In this document: positions 21,832 through 34,018 of the stretch, piece after piece | Layout: the number at the start of each line of letters is the position of its first letter | How positions within the stretch are numbered: the first letter of the stretch is position 1 | Origin: Ostrinia nubilalis | Lineage: Eukaryota > Arthropoda > Insecta > Lepidoptera > Crambidae | DNA: 64,000 nt | Direction: 5' to 3' | Assembly (NCBI RefSeq): GCF_963855985.1 | Contig: NC_087105.1 | Location: 1,428,501 to 1,492,500, forward strand | Notes under the pieces: model-generated | The model's input: the letters and a program-made list of their open reading frames with translations, nothing else | Databases searched by the model: none | What the model was told of the DNA's origin: nothing | Made by a program: the position numbers and the translations under genes

Positions 21832-22349
21832 CAGGCCTGTTCATCTCCGCGAGTTTACATCGAAAACAAAACACGTACGATGGCCCACCTACAGGATACT
21901 ATTCGACAAGGCCTCACATACGAGCGAAAATTGACTCACGCACGCGTATTCTTGTGTATGATGGAAGAAAATAAAGAAAATGGTGTACTAAATACTGTGC
22001 AGTATTTAACTGCCTAAATAATAATAAAAACACAGAATGTACTTTTTTAAGTTGCCTCAAGACACTGAGAGGTAAATAAGTAGTTTATATTATACATGAT
22101 ATAAATTCATGCTAAATCATGTATTTCCTCCGCCATTTTCCGCAGTTTGGCACCTCACGTCACATCATTTTACCGAAGTCAGCCCTAAGCTTCGGCTCAG
22201 TGCCGATCACTGACGTTTGTCAACAAAATGGTGCTTGACTCTTGAGACAGGCTAAATTACACCATATTGTTAATGACATTGAGCATACATTTTTTTAAAT
22301 ACCTTCGCGAAGTAAAACTTCTGTACGTAGTACTTATTATTATTCTGTG
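21832..22349 (+). mobile_element. CAGGCCTG-ended element, single copy
   Basis: Starts CAGGCCTGTTCATCTCCGCG and ends TTATTATTATTCTGTG, 518 bp, flanked by the 7-bp duplication GTAGTAG (21825-21831 and 22350-22356). It is inverted relative to, and about 95% similar by eye to, the units at 17.2-18.3 kb. Confidence 0.85.
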
Positions 22350-22356
22350 GTAGTAG

Positions 22357-24349
22357 CCCCTCTAGTAGTACATAGTACTTTGAGTTTTCTCAAGTTTTCT
22401 ATTTATTTTATGACATTCTCAACCTAACTGCTTCAAACGAGAGGCGAGTCAAATAGAGATGTCAGAACGATATAAATGAAATATCATTTGACGTAGGTAT
22501 ATTCATAAGCACTCAGCTTGATTCTGGGAAAATGTCGTGAAATGACTCAGTTAGATTGATACAGAACAAAAAGGAACAAAGGCTAAATAAAAATTGACAT
22601 GAAAAGTGTACAGGCAAGTTAGGGCAGAAATTCTGGGAAACTAAAATCAATGACCAAAGGAAACTGCAAAATAGACGTTTCGCAGATTTCTATTCATATT
22701 TTGATGAAGGTTTCAGAGGAAGAGGCTTCGTTTCCAATACGGGCCCAAAATACTTGAAATTCAAGTTCATTAGAATTGTATTATTTGATAAGCAATATTT
22801 ATTATAAGCATTTCCATGAATTGAGCTTTCCCAGCCTATGACAAAAGCTTTCGAGAATTTTTTTGAAACTTTGGAAAAACGCCTCACGCTTGGCTCGGAC
22901 TACAATGTTAAATACTACTGTGATAATAAAACCTATCACTGTTATAGGGACATTGGCACCTGGACCATAGTGGTTCTTGAATTTCTTGATAGAAAAAATA
23001 ATCAGTCAGCCATGGTAATCGAGCTGTACATAGGGGTCCCAAAATGACGCAAGATTTAACAGTTTATCTGACATCCTATACTACATTGTAGCAATTCTTA
23101 AAAAATATAGAGTGCTTAAAAGAATGGAAACGAGCTTGTTAATATTGACAAAAGCCCGAAACATGTCATTCTCTCAATTTAACAGCATCAAAGATACAGA
23201 AATACATACACGATCTCTCTAGTTACATTATAGACGTGTCTCAAATGCTTATAAATATCTAGCTGTCTGTAGGTACAGGCACATCATACTACTCACTTGT
23301 GTCGCAAAATAACCCCTATTTACTACCACATAAGAAGCCCTGTGTTAGCTTGACATGCTGTAGTACTTGTAAACTGTCTCGGGCCTCCGACCAATCTGGC
23401 GTCAACTCTTTTGGTACCTACTTGTCTAGACTTACCTAAGTCTGGGCCAGAGGTAGTAAAAGTTGAGGGTTTTACATTGAGGGGGTACAAAAGTCAAGTT
23501 AGATAGGTGCAGTTTCAGATCAATTAATTACGAAAATAGGTACATTACTGTGTAGGAAATTTAAAGAAAATTAGCTCATGAATGTGTTTTCTTTAATAAA
23601 TTTTATAATATTTCATTATTACCTAACTGCGAACCTATCGCGTTAAAATTTATTAAATTATGCAAACAATAATGTGTTTTCTTTGTTATGAATGTGTCTT
23701 GTATTTCGAAAAGATCAATTATTGACACGAACAGTAAAAATATAAAATATGTAGAGTATTGTAGAGACTTTAAAATTATCACTCTCACGGGATTTTGCAA
23801 CAAAAACTTTTATAACGGTAACAGATATTTACCCTCCTGACATTTCAACTCCTTGAGAGTGATAATTTTGTAGTAAAAAATGCAACATAATACTTTAAAA
23901 TATTATGTAGAGACTTGATTCAAACTCAATTGTAATCCCTAGAGTGATTCCTAGAGAACTTTGATTATGTCGGATCTTGTTAGTGCAACTTTAGCGGTAC
24001 TATTATCAACTTGTAAACCTGGTTATGTCTTTGCGCCTGTAACAGCCAGGCTTACAGTTTGAGAGCCGCTGGCCTAGTCTGCCTAGGCGAGGGGTCTAAT
24101 GCATTTCTGATTGCCCCCACTTACGAGGAGTTAGACAAACGGACTCCGCTATCGAAATGATGGAATAACTATGAGATATCGTAACGGACAGACGTGCTCT
24201 TCAATATGTAATGGAATCGGTTAGGTACTCCAAAACCTTTAAATACTAGTTTGTATGTCCAAATTCATGTCAATCTATTGTATCTATTAATGATCTGACT
24301 ATTGACAACCTACATAGTGTCAGCCCAAAACTCCGCCACGAGAGTGGCG
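22357..24349. other. AT-rich spacer
   Basis: No recognised gene or repeat apart from the uncertain ORF at 22838-23047. CAT-repeat at 24355-24371 belongs to the following LINE tail. Confidence 0.3.
22838..23047 (+). CDS. Unrecognised small ORF, 69 aa
   Basis: ATG start; the protein (start MTKAFENFFETLEKRLTLG, middle YNVKYYCDNKTYHCYRDIG) has mixed composition and looks more protein-like than the usual AT-rich noise. CTTTCCCAG just upstream could be a splice acceptor. No domain recognised, no partner exon found, and it may be chance. Confidence 0.15.
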   Translation: MTKAFENFFETLEKRLTLGSDYNVKYYCDNKTYHCYRDIGTWTIVVLEFLDRKNNQSAMVIELYIGVPK

Positions 24350-24535
24350 TTGTCATCATCATCATCATCATTTCAGCTACAGGACGTCCACTGCTGAACA
24401 TAGGCCTCCCCCAATTTCTTCCACATCGCACGGTTGGTAGCGGCCTGCATCCACCGCCTTCCTGCTACCTTTATCAGGTCGTCGGTCCACCTTGTGGGTG
24501 GACGTCCCACGCTGCGTGGCGTTGTCAGTAGCCTT
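24350..24535 (-). pseudogene. RTE-type LINE 3' end
   Basis: On - it encodes STHKVDRRPDKG-type frames, and in a shifted frame the C-terminal RTE pattern RWTDDLIKVAGRRWMQAATN. A (GATGAT)n tail follows at 24371-24355, the typical RTE ending. It is 5'-truncated to under 200 bp. Confidence 0.7.
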
Positions 24536-27500
24536 CATTAAATCTTCCTGCGTGCAGTTGTTTGGGCACGCAGGGCATATCATGTGCTCCGTCGACTAGG
24601 GAACAAAACCACACTTGCACTCCAACTTTGAGCCATCCAAGAATCTTACCTGAACAGATTGTCCTTACTACGGCCGACCTGCGTCCGAAGTCTCTTTAAA
24701 GACTATAATGTCATGATTACATAATATGCAAAGTAAAAGGGCTAGTAAAAAGAACACAGGTCACAGTACTGGATTAAACAACTGTCCGGAAGCAGTGGTA
24801 GAGTTAAAATTATTGTTATAAAAGAGCTATTTATAGACTTTAATGAACACATAAAACATTATAAACATAAATGTCAAATACAGATAGACATTAACAAGTT
24901 ATAAAAGATTATGATTAAAATTATGACTTTTTATGTTGAATCAATATTGGATTTTAACCTGTTTGTCAGGACGCAATGAATAAATTAACCGAAATGTAGG
25001 TTTTCCTGCCTAATAAATTAGTAAGTGTAAGAAATAACACACTCAAAATAACGCAGAATTTCCGCGAATATCCAACAAAAAGTCAACTCGAATAAATTTG
25101 TTATCTTTACATTCACGATTTAAGTTCCATGACAATTAAACTTGGGAGTATTTGAACGCGCAAAAATCTCATATAACGGCACACAGAGGCAGTTATAACG
25201 CACACATATACACGGGTACGTTCAGAAACTAAAGTTAAATTTGCAAGTGATAGATACGCGGGGCGCTCTCGGAATGTAATTTTCACACGCTCAAGCGACG
25301 TCACGGCCCCACCCGCGCGACACCACCCCGCCCCACCCTGGAGGCTAGGGGATAGGGTCCCAGGAGTTGAGAGTTCATATCTAGTTCTATTGCTATTAAA
25401 TTATCTGAAAGGGTAGATTAAAAGTACATATTATTATGTACTTTTTACAGGTTTAACCTATTTAATCCATAGCAAGCGTAGAATTGTTTTCATGTAGGAA
25501 GCGGTTATTAGATAATCAGGTCAATCAGTCACTGCAGGAGGATAACCCTCTATTACTTTACCAGACACAAATTAACATAATCTTTAAATAAATTTTCATG
25601 TAAATTGTGTTTCCTGTAATAAACAAAAGATTGATGAATGAGTTTCTTCTGCTCTTTCTTGTCAGTACCAGCTGATATGTCCTCAAATTGGTGGTAGAGC
25701 AATGAAAGTATATTTAGAAGTGTATAAGTGTTCTGAAAAAGCTCTACATACGAATAAAAAATTAGATTTATTGTCAAGGCTATCACATTTACTAACAGTA
25801 TCATAATCAACGGAGCTTGTATTTTGCTTTTAGTAATTACTTAATTAGGTAGGATGAATATGATCAATCAGAGTAGCTCTGCGAATTCATGATTGTACAA
25901 TCGTATCTCACGTTGCAAGAATTGTGACAATAAAACTACGAGAAATAATTTGGGAAGCCCCCATCCCCTGGCCTAAACACCCGCGGCCTCTCGCGACGGA
26001 TGCCCCGGAAAATTGCTACAATGATTGTGAGCGGGAATTCCGAATGAAGGAAATGTACTTAAGCCGGTGCCGACTGTCAGCCCGCTGCAGCAGACGAGGC
26101 GAACGGTTCATTTGGCCACTTATGGCAAATGAAGGAATAACACTAATAAAATAACACTATAGTAACTAACTGCCTATGAAACGGTTATTAAAATTTCTTA
26201 GCGAATAGAGTCGCTTCTCAAACTAAATTTTAAATAAGCAACTTGAAAAAATCGAACTGCTTAAAAGGCGGGACTCGAACCTTCGACCTATGGAATGCTG
26301 TAAAATATTGAAAATTGATCGTTGATTCAAACTACTAAGGCAAAAATTTTCCTGCCTGCTTGTTGACAAAATGTCTGAAAACACTCAGAGCACAGTTTGC
26401 TTGCAAGTGTTGAATTTTCCTTTGTATTATTGTCGCCGGTGCAGCAGACTAGCCAAACTATGGTTATAATATAATTTGGCCACTTCTGGCGGCAAATCAA
26501 GGAATTTCAAATGAAAGCTAACGTGGAAGCTGCTCGTCACAGCGTTGTTTCGAACTATCCAGGATTCCACTATGATAGTTGACAAAATGTCTGTCGTTAG
26601 AGACTAGGTACTTGACGGCAGTTATCAGCCGACGCTAGTGCAGCTGACGAATCACTTGTGGCGCACAAACGAAGGGATTTTGTGGCGTCGAACCTTGGAC
26701 AAGGCATATGGCTAAGCAATGCAATCGTACAGGAGGGTAGAAGGAAGAGGGGCAGCCACATTAGGTAACACAGAGTCGTTCAGGAGAGTGCCAGGAAGAG
26801 GTGCAGCAACCGCAGTTAAGGAACGGCTGGGACGAACAAGGATAAGCGAATCCAACTCGTGAGCCTTGACATGGATACGCTGGTTAAGGCGACCCTTTAC
26901 AAGGCTTGGGAGCCTACGGGTGACGAGCTATTGGACGTGGAGAGGGTCATTAATTATACACATATTTTCTACTTTGCCGAACATTTGCACGAGAACGGTT
27001 TGTCCAAAACATATGAATTTGGTCTTATTTAATGCAGAATTAAATGCCCTTCAACCGTCAGGAAGACCACTTTTCGATAGGGTAAGTTCTTTACGCGGTA
27101 TAACCGGAAAATCTAAAAAGCGCCCCTTTCGGGGACCCCCACCACTTAAGCACAACTTCGTCGAAGTCAAAAACCTAGGAGAGTCTTAATGGGCAACCAG
27201 TGAAGCCATTAAAGCAATAAAATCTTTTGTAGAAATTATTTCCGATTTAAAATCTAATTCTACTGGCCTATGTATTATGTGTGACCTTTTTCTCCTGGAA
27301 AAGTCTGTTACTAGAATCCACTGATTATGGCGACAGCCAGGGATATAGGTGGAGCTCCCTTCCAACCTGGAATGCGAGGAGCATAAAGGCTCATTAAAAG
27401 CCTTCAGTTTGTCGTAGAGTCTAGATCAGTTTACAGTCTGACGTCATATAAACAGTCATCTACAGTTTTTCCTCTGGCTGTTAGAGAAGGAGAGTCATTA

Positions 27501-28814
27501 TTTGGTTGTTTTCTTCGTCATGAAGTGTAACCATGAGTTGCACTTTTTCCATAGACACTTTGGAATTTGTCGATGAAGGCTGGTCGGTGATTTTATAAAC
27601 TTTATTCAAGTTCCTTTTTCATTGTTTCAAGTCTACATCGAATACGAAATTTAATAATTAATTGAACATTAACTAATCTCTATTGTTCATACAAAGAAGA
27701 TATTTAGTAACGCGAAAGCTTGTGAGTATGGATGGATGTTGTTTTATTCCTTCAGGCAACAATTTAAACACTTACTCAGTGTCATTGAGTAACTTAAACC
27801 TACTGCAAAATAAACAAATTAAATTACACTTTCTGTTTTTGTACTGAAATAAAATTTAACAAGTAAGTATAATGATGATTATAATACTTATAATGCACAT
27901 TTTTTTTATTTTTAACGTGTATTAGTTAACATTCAGTTCAATTACTGGTTCAATCTTGACCATTTTTTGTCTGCTATTAGTATACCGAAATCCGGCGTGT
28001 ACCAGGCGACCATAAATCACTAGATGTCGATATCTTTCAATAATCCAATCAAAGCGGGTCCCTATCCGAACTAATGTTATTGTCAAACCGACCAGCCATT
28101 ATCCGCGCCGAGCGAACATCTGAATGTCCAGGCACGTATCCGAGAGCGGGACGCACATATCGATCCACCACGCAAAAGTAAAGGACGAAAGTAATGATGT
28201 AAACAATTGGCTGTGGCCCATTCGAAATGGCCGTATAAACCGAGTGATAACACGCGATTGTACTCTTTATGGCTGAGGAAATAGATTTTAAATTGGAATA
28301 TGGACGATTTTCAAATTCGAAAACCGAATGCCACTAATCCTCGGTAAAATGTTCGATGCCCAATTTCCGATTCTATTCGTATGGACGTTTAGTTTAGTTT
28401 CAATCGAGAGTGTCAGTCGCTTGCGTCTAAAGAGGCCGTTTTCATTAGTCAAGAGAAGTGAAGTGGCGACATCTATCTTGTGTTTCTTATATTGACATGG
28501 CCGTCAGAGTCGGAATCGGAATGAGGTAATAAAGAAATTGCAATCCCTTTTACGTACGTTTTTAACATAGCTGATGTACTCTGTAATGAATTCAGCTTAA
28601 TTGAATAATCTCTTCAAAAACTCCGCTTGTTTGCGATTCTGCTTTGAATTATTCGGATGGAGGCGGTATCCGGCTCGAAGGACCAAAGTTCTTTGCAGAA
28701 CTCTTGTCGGTTTGCTTTTACAGGTGTCTGGATTGTTTATTTTTGTACAGACGAATGAAAACATTAAGCCTCTCGACGAAAATCGTATTCGAGAGTATTT
28801 TTCTTAATTTTGCA
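24536..28814. other. Spacer with one SINE fragment and possible regulatory blocks
   Basis: SINE fragment on - at about 26243-26300 (AACTTGAAAAAATCGAACTG, then GGACTCGAACCTTCGACC). GC-rich block at 25250-25370. Balanced, repeat-free sequence at 25920-26130 and 27960-28520 (many ATCGATC/TAAT-type sites) is a candidate conserved non-coding region. No gene except a doubtful small ORF at 26871. Confidence 0.3.
26871..27032 (+). CDS. Unrecognised small ORF, 53 aa
   Basis: Starts MDTLVKATLYKAWEPTGDEL, continues LDVERVINYTHIFYFAEHLH. Charged and aromatic residues are spread as in a real helix-rich protein. The frame stays open for at least 16 codons upstream of the ATG. No family recognised; could be the relic of a transposon ORF. 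Confidence 0.15.
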   Translation: MDTLVKATLYKAWEPTGDELLDVERVINYTHIFYFAEHLHENGLSKTYEFGLI

Positions 28815-29028
28815 ATGAGGGCTATCGTTTTAGCGCTCACCAGTTAGCGCCACTGTAGAGTAAGGTCCTGTCACTTGCTAGTAGCGAAGACAGTGGCACC
28901 AACTGGTGAGCGCGAAAGTGGTAGGAGGACTATCGTATTTGCACTCATCAAGATGGCGCCACTGTAGAGTAAGGTCCTGTCAATCGCCAGGGGTGCCAAC
29001 TGTTAAGTATAAAAACGATAGCCCTCAT
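28815..29028. mobile_element. MITE with 17-bp TIRs, copy 2
   Basis: Same ends as 5455-5670 (ATGAGGGCTATCGTTTT and inverse) and the same doubled GTAGAGTAAGGTCCTGTCA block; 214 bp. Confidence 0.85.
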
Positions 29029-30373
29029 TGGCTTTCCGACCCTTGTTGCTCGCAAGTCGCAACATCGATAATTATTTTAACATTTCTTCAATGGTTGTTG
29101 ACTCGTTATATTTGATTATCGAGTACATGAAACTTACCGTTTTGCCTTCTAGCATACACACCCAAATAACCAATAAATTCTAAATCGTGCAGACTTTATA
29201 GCTACGCACCTGCTACACGCTTTCAATTTCTGCTCTCCTAGTACAAGTTAGGACGAGGGCTACACGGCAAGGCTCATGTCGTCCTAGTAAACACGTGCCT
29301 CAAGCCTACACGAAGTACCAGGATACCATACTTTCACTGGAGATTGCATCATGCATAGCACTTAAAATAACCCTTACGGTAAAGGCTTTAAGGTCAGTTT
29401 GTATCCTAAACGGTGCCTATTGCGGTCGCGCGCGAGATTTTTCAGTTGTTTGTGAAGACCGATCGCGTTGTTAGTGTACGGTAGGCAGAAAAATGTGTAG
29501 GGAATGCTGAAAAACTTATTTGCAACTTTTTCGTCCAACGCTGCAATGTTACGCACTATGTTTTAATTAAAGTCACTTATTTTCATTATTATAGACATAA
29601 GGAATTCATAAATTACAGTACATTTCGACAGTTAGAGGTAAAAACATAGTGGTGTCTGAGGATTCCGGCTGAAGCTCGCTTCTACCTTCGGCCCCATCAT
29701 CACTTGCCATCAGGTGAGATGCAGGCCAAGAGCTTACTCGTTGTGTATAAAAAATTTCAGTTATGTGTATAACATATATATATGCCCACTAATGTGTATT
29801 AGTGGGCATAGTTTTTAAGAACTGTCAAATCGGACTGTATTTTTAGAAAAGTTAGTAGTTATAGCTTTTGTGTTTTTTGTAACAAAAAAAAGGATTTAAC
29901 AGAATGGGTTTAATTGTTTGTCCAACAACTATCATCGCATCACGGGTGCGTCAGTGCGGATCAACCGGATTTGTAGTTCCTTCAAGGAGAGCCAAACTTT
30001 ACGCCCGGGTTTACCCGGCTCTCATAACTACACGAGGGGTTAAGTAAACACGACGTTTCGAATTCCTTTAGTAGGCTATAAGAGGTTAAACAATATCAAT
30101 TTAGATTGTAGATTGTAACGTCTTATGACGAATCTTATCACAATTTGAATGAATGAAATAGGATGATTTAGGCTGGGTTTCACAATATTACTCTGACTTA
30201 CAAAAAACTTCAAAAATATGTTAAACTCAATACAAAAAACAACGGATATCGTAATAGTTACGGTTAAAGGTAGGTGATGCAACTCAGCCTTAGTTTGCTG
30301 CAATGATAATGTCAAATGTAAATTTTATAGACTTTTATTTTCCCAATAGCCAACCATTATCTTGGCGGGCCTA
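29029..30373. other. Spacer with a LINE 3' fragment
   Basis: 29635-29745 is an inverted copy of the sequence at 33190-33320 (CACCTGATGGTAAGTGATGA in that copy), a LINE 3' end. A perfect short hairpin is at 29781-29810. No gene. Confidence 0.45.
29781..29810. repeat. Perfect 13-bp hairpin
   Basis: TATGCCCACTAAT, loop GTGT, ATTAGTGGGCATA. Not followed by a T-run; probably a tiny MITE or chance palindrome. Confidence 0.7.
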
Positions 30374-30382
30374 GTTGCCCAT

Positions 30383-32130
30383 ATGTGCATGTGGATTGAG
30401 TGATCCTTGCTTCAATCTTAACAAAAATCGAGGAAGTTTTACTTAAAATATGTTAAAACATTGCGATGAAGTTTAAAAATTTGTTAAACCTAAGATAAAA
30501 ATGTTATGGCCAATAAATAGGAGCACTCATACCGCACGCTTTAAGAAAACGTCAACATGTTTATTTCAGAAAATAAAGCCTTTCCACTTCTTTTTATAGT
30601 ATTGAAAAATTGTTAAGAATATGTTAAAACTATTAACAAATTCAGAAATTCCTTGCACGTCCCGTTCCAAAGTTATGACGATTATTTAGGATCACTCACA
30701 CCGCACACGGGCCGTATGAGTGCTCTTCAAAATAATGACTTTTTATTAATAAATACGTTTTATTTCTGTTGGGAAATGTGTGCAAACTGACGAGCGAATT
30801 TGTTAAAGAATAAGTGTGACAAAACTTAAAAGCTGAAGGAAGAAATTAACCTTTATTCTTTCCTCCAATATGCCGTGTGAGTGATCCTTACTTATACCTC
30901 TATCTGCTCATATGTAGTTCGTAGGCAGACTGAGATAGTATCTAAAATTGTTAATTGTTTTTAACAATTATTTGGAATATATTTTGCTTTTATTAAGGTC
31001 ATAATTTAAGAAATATCAGGCTTAGATGATTCCTAAAGGAAAATGTTGATTAGGGTACATATGATTTTTCATTTTGTGAGACTGTTCCGATTCGTCAGAC
31101 GTGACAATGCAAAACCAATGCAATCTAATATGTAGTAGGTTTAGGGGCCTCCGCTAAAACTCGCGGGGGGCGTCCGTCGCCGCGGTCGGCAGTAGCGCGA
31201 GTTTTAGTGGTTTACCCCTACATCTTGAATGATAGAAATAAAGAAACATTACAATTGTTTATAGGATTGAACTCAAATTTGACTTGTAATATGAATTGAG
31301 AAAGATACTCACGGTTTTATTTAAATAAATTACAAATTTCTCAACAAAACTGTTTTTTTTTATTGGACTATAAAATACGATAAAATAATATTATTAAATC
31401 TCACATGTAAACTTTTGATGAATCGAAACAGTCTTTCAAAATAAAAAATCATACGTACCCTAATCAACATTTTCCTTTAGGAATCATCTAAGCCTGATAT
31501 TTCTTAAATTATGACCTTAATAAAAGCAAAATATATGCCAAATAATTGTTAAAAACAATTAACAATTTTAGATACTATCTCAGTCTGCCTACGAACTACA
31601 TATGAGCAGATAGAGGTAAAAGTAAGGATCACTCACACGGCATATTGGAGGAAAGAATAAAGGTTAATTTCTTCCTTCAGCTTTGAAGTTTTGTCACACT
31701 TATTCTTTAACAAATTCGCTCGTCAGTTTGCACACATTTCCCAACAGAAATAAAACGTATTTATTAATAAAAAGTCATTATTTTGAAGAGCACTCATACG
31801 GCCCGTGTGCGGTGTGAGTGATCCTAAATAATCGTCATAACTTTGGAACGGGACGTGCAAGGAATTTCTGAATTTGTTAATAGTTTTAACATATTCTTAA
31901 CAATTTTTCAATACTATAAAAAGAAGTGGAAAGGCTTTAATTTCTGAAATAAACATGTTGACGTTTTCTTAAAGCGTGCGGTATGAGTGCTCCTATTTAT
32001 TGGCCATAACATTTTTATCTTAGGTTTAACAAATTTTTAAACTTCATCGCAATGTTTTAACATATTTTAAGTAAAACTTCCTCGATTTTTGTTAAGATTG
32101 AAGCAAGGATCACTCAATCCACATGCATAT
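30383..32130. mobile_element. Foldback element, copy 1, arms about 718 bp, 9-bp TSD
   Basis: The left arm 30383-31099 starts ATGTGCATGTGGATTGAGTG. The right arm about 31413-32130 is its reverse complement with only scattered changes. The 9-bp duplication GTTGCCCAT flanks it at 30374-30382 and 32131-32139. A 9-bp duplication with very long TIRs fits Mutator-like (MULE) foldback elements. Each arm carries five copies, in both orientations, of GGATCACTCACACCGC (left arm: 30398, 30521, 30689, 30711, 30872). The loop holds AT-rich sequence and a small inverted-repeat element. Confidence 0.85.
31142..31220. repeat. Small inverted-repeat element in the foldback loop
   Basis: TAGGGGCCTCCGCTAAAACT ... 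AGTTTTAGTGGTTTACCCCTA, with CTAAAACTCGCG/CGCGAGTTTTAG perfectly inverted and a GC-rich centre. It is absent from the loop of copy 2. Confidence 0.65.
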
Positions 32131-32724
32131 GTTGCCCATCAGTTGTTGACTTGCATAAAAACCTAGCTTAGTTATGGCTCTACCTACATTTTTGTTGTAT
32201 GACTGCATGCATTATCGAAATTATTTAAGACTCCACAGAGCTTAGCTTAGCTTCTCGCTCGTAGCAATCGACTAAATGAATCCAGATTAACTTGTCAATT
32301 AGTATATTTAAGAGTGTTTTAACTATTTTTTTCTGCGTTGTCTGCTGCCAGTCCCCCGCGACACGGCCGTTAGTCGCGCCGTGATGGATCCGCGCGACGT
32401 CGCGGCAACGGTGCGCGACCGATTTGCGGCGTGCGGTGCGCGCGCGTGCGATTATTTACACTTCGCCCGCCGTTCGTTAGAAATACGTTTGTGAAGGTAA
32501 ACATGTACCTAAATTCATATAGGGCACAGTAATTGCCATGGTTAAAAGTAATAAGTAACCTAGAATTCCGATTGTTTTTATGAAGTGAGGAATTACATCA
32601 CTGTTTCAGGAATACTTTGAACAATTCCCGGCGTTTATTTATCTATCTGATTATTTCTGATGCCCAAATTACTACCTAAGAAAATGAACAGTAAAACATA
32701 ACATTTGGAATTATATTATGCGAA

Positions 32725-33017
32725 AATCTAGCTTTCAAAATCTAATCCTTGAAAACCATTTAAAGTCTCTGGAAAATCCTAAAAACTTTTTCGAAAACCT
32801 AATTTCCGCAACCTAACTCTGAAACCTAACTTTCGAAAACCTAAGTAACTCTGATAACCTAACTTTCGAAACCTAACTATGAAAACCTAACTTTCGAAAA
32901 CTTTACTTGCGAAAACCTAATTTTCAAAATCTAACTATGAAAACCTAATTTTCAAAAACCTTACTTCCAAAACTTAACTCTGAAACCTAACTTTCGAAAA
33001 CCTAATTTCCAAAACCA
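32725..33017. repeat. Degenerate CCTAA-containing minisatellite
   Basis: About 15-16-bp units of the form CGAAAACCTAACTTT / CTGAAACCTAACT, roughly 17 units with many changes. Each unit contains the insect telomere pentamer CCTAA once, but never in uninterrupted runs. Confidence 0.7.
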
Positions 33018-33179
33018 AAAAGTTCGTTACATCCAAAGGGGTCACAACGTTGTTGTTACAATTAGAATAAGGTTGTGCTTGTGTGGTCAACTTTTTGGCC
33101 ATTTTTGGCGTCACGAACTATGTGGCGCTGATTGTAAGTCTGTGACTCCGAAAAAACGTTATCTAAAGTTTCCAAAGGT

Positions 33180-33370
33180 TTTTTTTTTAATCCACAACGA
33201 GGAAGCTCTTGGCCCATATCTCACCTGATGGTAAGTGATGATCAGGCCGAAGGTGGAAGCGAGCTTCACCCGGAATCCTCAACCACGGAGGAACTGGCTA
33301 TCTTACCTCTAACTGCCGGAACACAATAATGCCGTTAACATTGTTGTTGGTTGCTATCCCTTTCACGCAA
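33180..33370 (+). repeat. LINE 3' end fragment
   Basis: Contains AGGAAGCTCTTGGCCCATAT, CACCTGATGGTAAGTGATGA and CGGAATCCTCAACCACGGAG. The inverted relative is at 29635-29745. Non-coding. Confidence 0.55.
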
Positions 33371-33735
33371 AGCAAAATGCCAGCATTAGCAACTATGCCA
33401 GATAGACCCTAAACTAAACAGCTTTTGGAGTAGTCCTGCAGCCTCTATTTCAAGTTCTACAGCTGTCTAGTATAACAGCGGAGTTTGAGAGTCAGTGGCA
33501 GCCGGCTGGTATTAGTGTACAAATGAGGTTCTACTCGTACTCCCGGGGACGTAACCGACACGGGACGCGTGGCTCAAGGGACTTGCAGTGTTTGTCATTG
33601 TAGAGTCAAAAGACGTGAGTGAAAAGATATGCCAATAACTTGAGTTCAACATGTTTAAGCGTTCAACCGTTCAACATAGCATTTGATGGTAAGAGGTGGA
33701 AGTAATAAATTAAAATCACGAGTATTTTTTATAAG

Positions 33736-33941
33736 AAACTAGCTGACCCGGCGAACTTCGTTCCGCCTTAATGGCAATAAATAAGCAGACTTTTTTTTTA
33801 ATTTCGAACGGGATAAAAAGTATCCTATGTCCTTCTCCTGGCTTTAAACTACCTCCCTGACAATTTTCAGCTAAATCGGTTCAGCCGTTCTTGAGTTATA
33901 AGTGGAGTAACTAACACGACTTTCTTTTATATATATAGATT
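33736..33941 (+). repeat. Dispersed repeat of the CTGACCCGGCGAAC family
   Basis: AACTAGCTGACCCGGCGAAC .. CGGTTCAGCCGTTCTTGAGT .. ending TTTTATATATATAGAT. I recognise this as a common interspersed repeat of moths and butterflies; the exact class is not decided here. Confidence 0.65.
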
Positions 33942-34018
33942 AAATGATGTGCATGTGGATTGAGTGATCCTTGCTTCAATCTTAACAAAAATCGAGGAAA
34001 TTTTACTTAAAATATGTT

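Larger units (their letters stand above)
32140..33735. other. Spacer: CpG-rich block, minisatellite and LINE tail
   Basis: 32350-32480 is strongly GC- and CpG-rich (ACGTCGCGGCAACGGTGCGC) with a 36-codon ORF (ATG 32384) followed by a possible donor. 32725-33017 is a degenerate minisatellite. 33180-33370 is a LINE 3' end. Nothing recognised as a gene. Confidence 0.4.

Noticed and set aside
32725..33017. True interstitial telomere (TTAGG)n block
   Set aside because: CCTAA never occurs in uninterrupted tandem; each unit has about 10 other bases.
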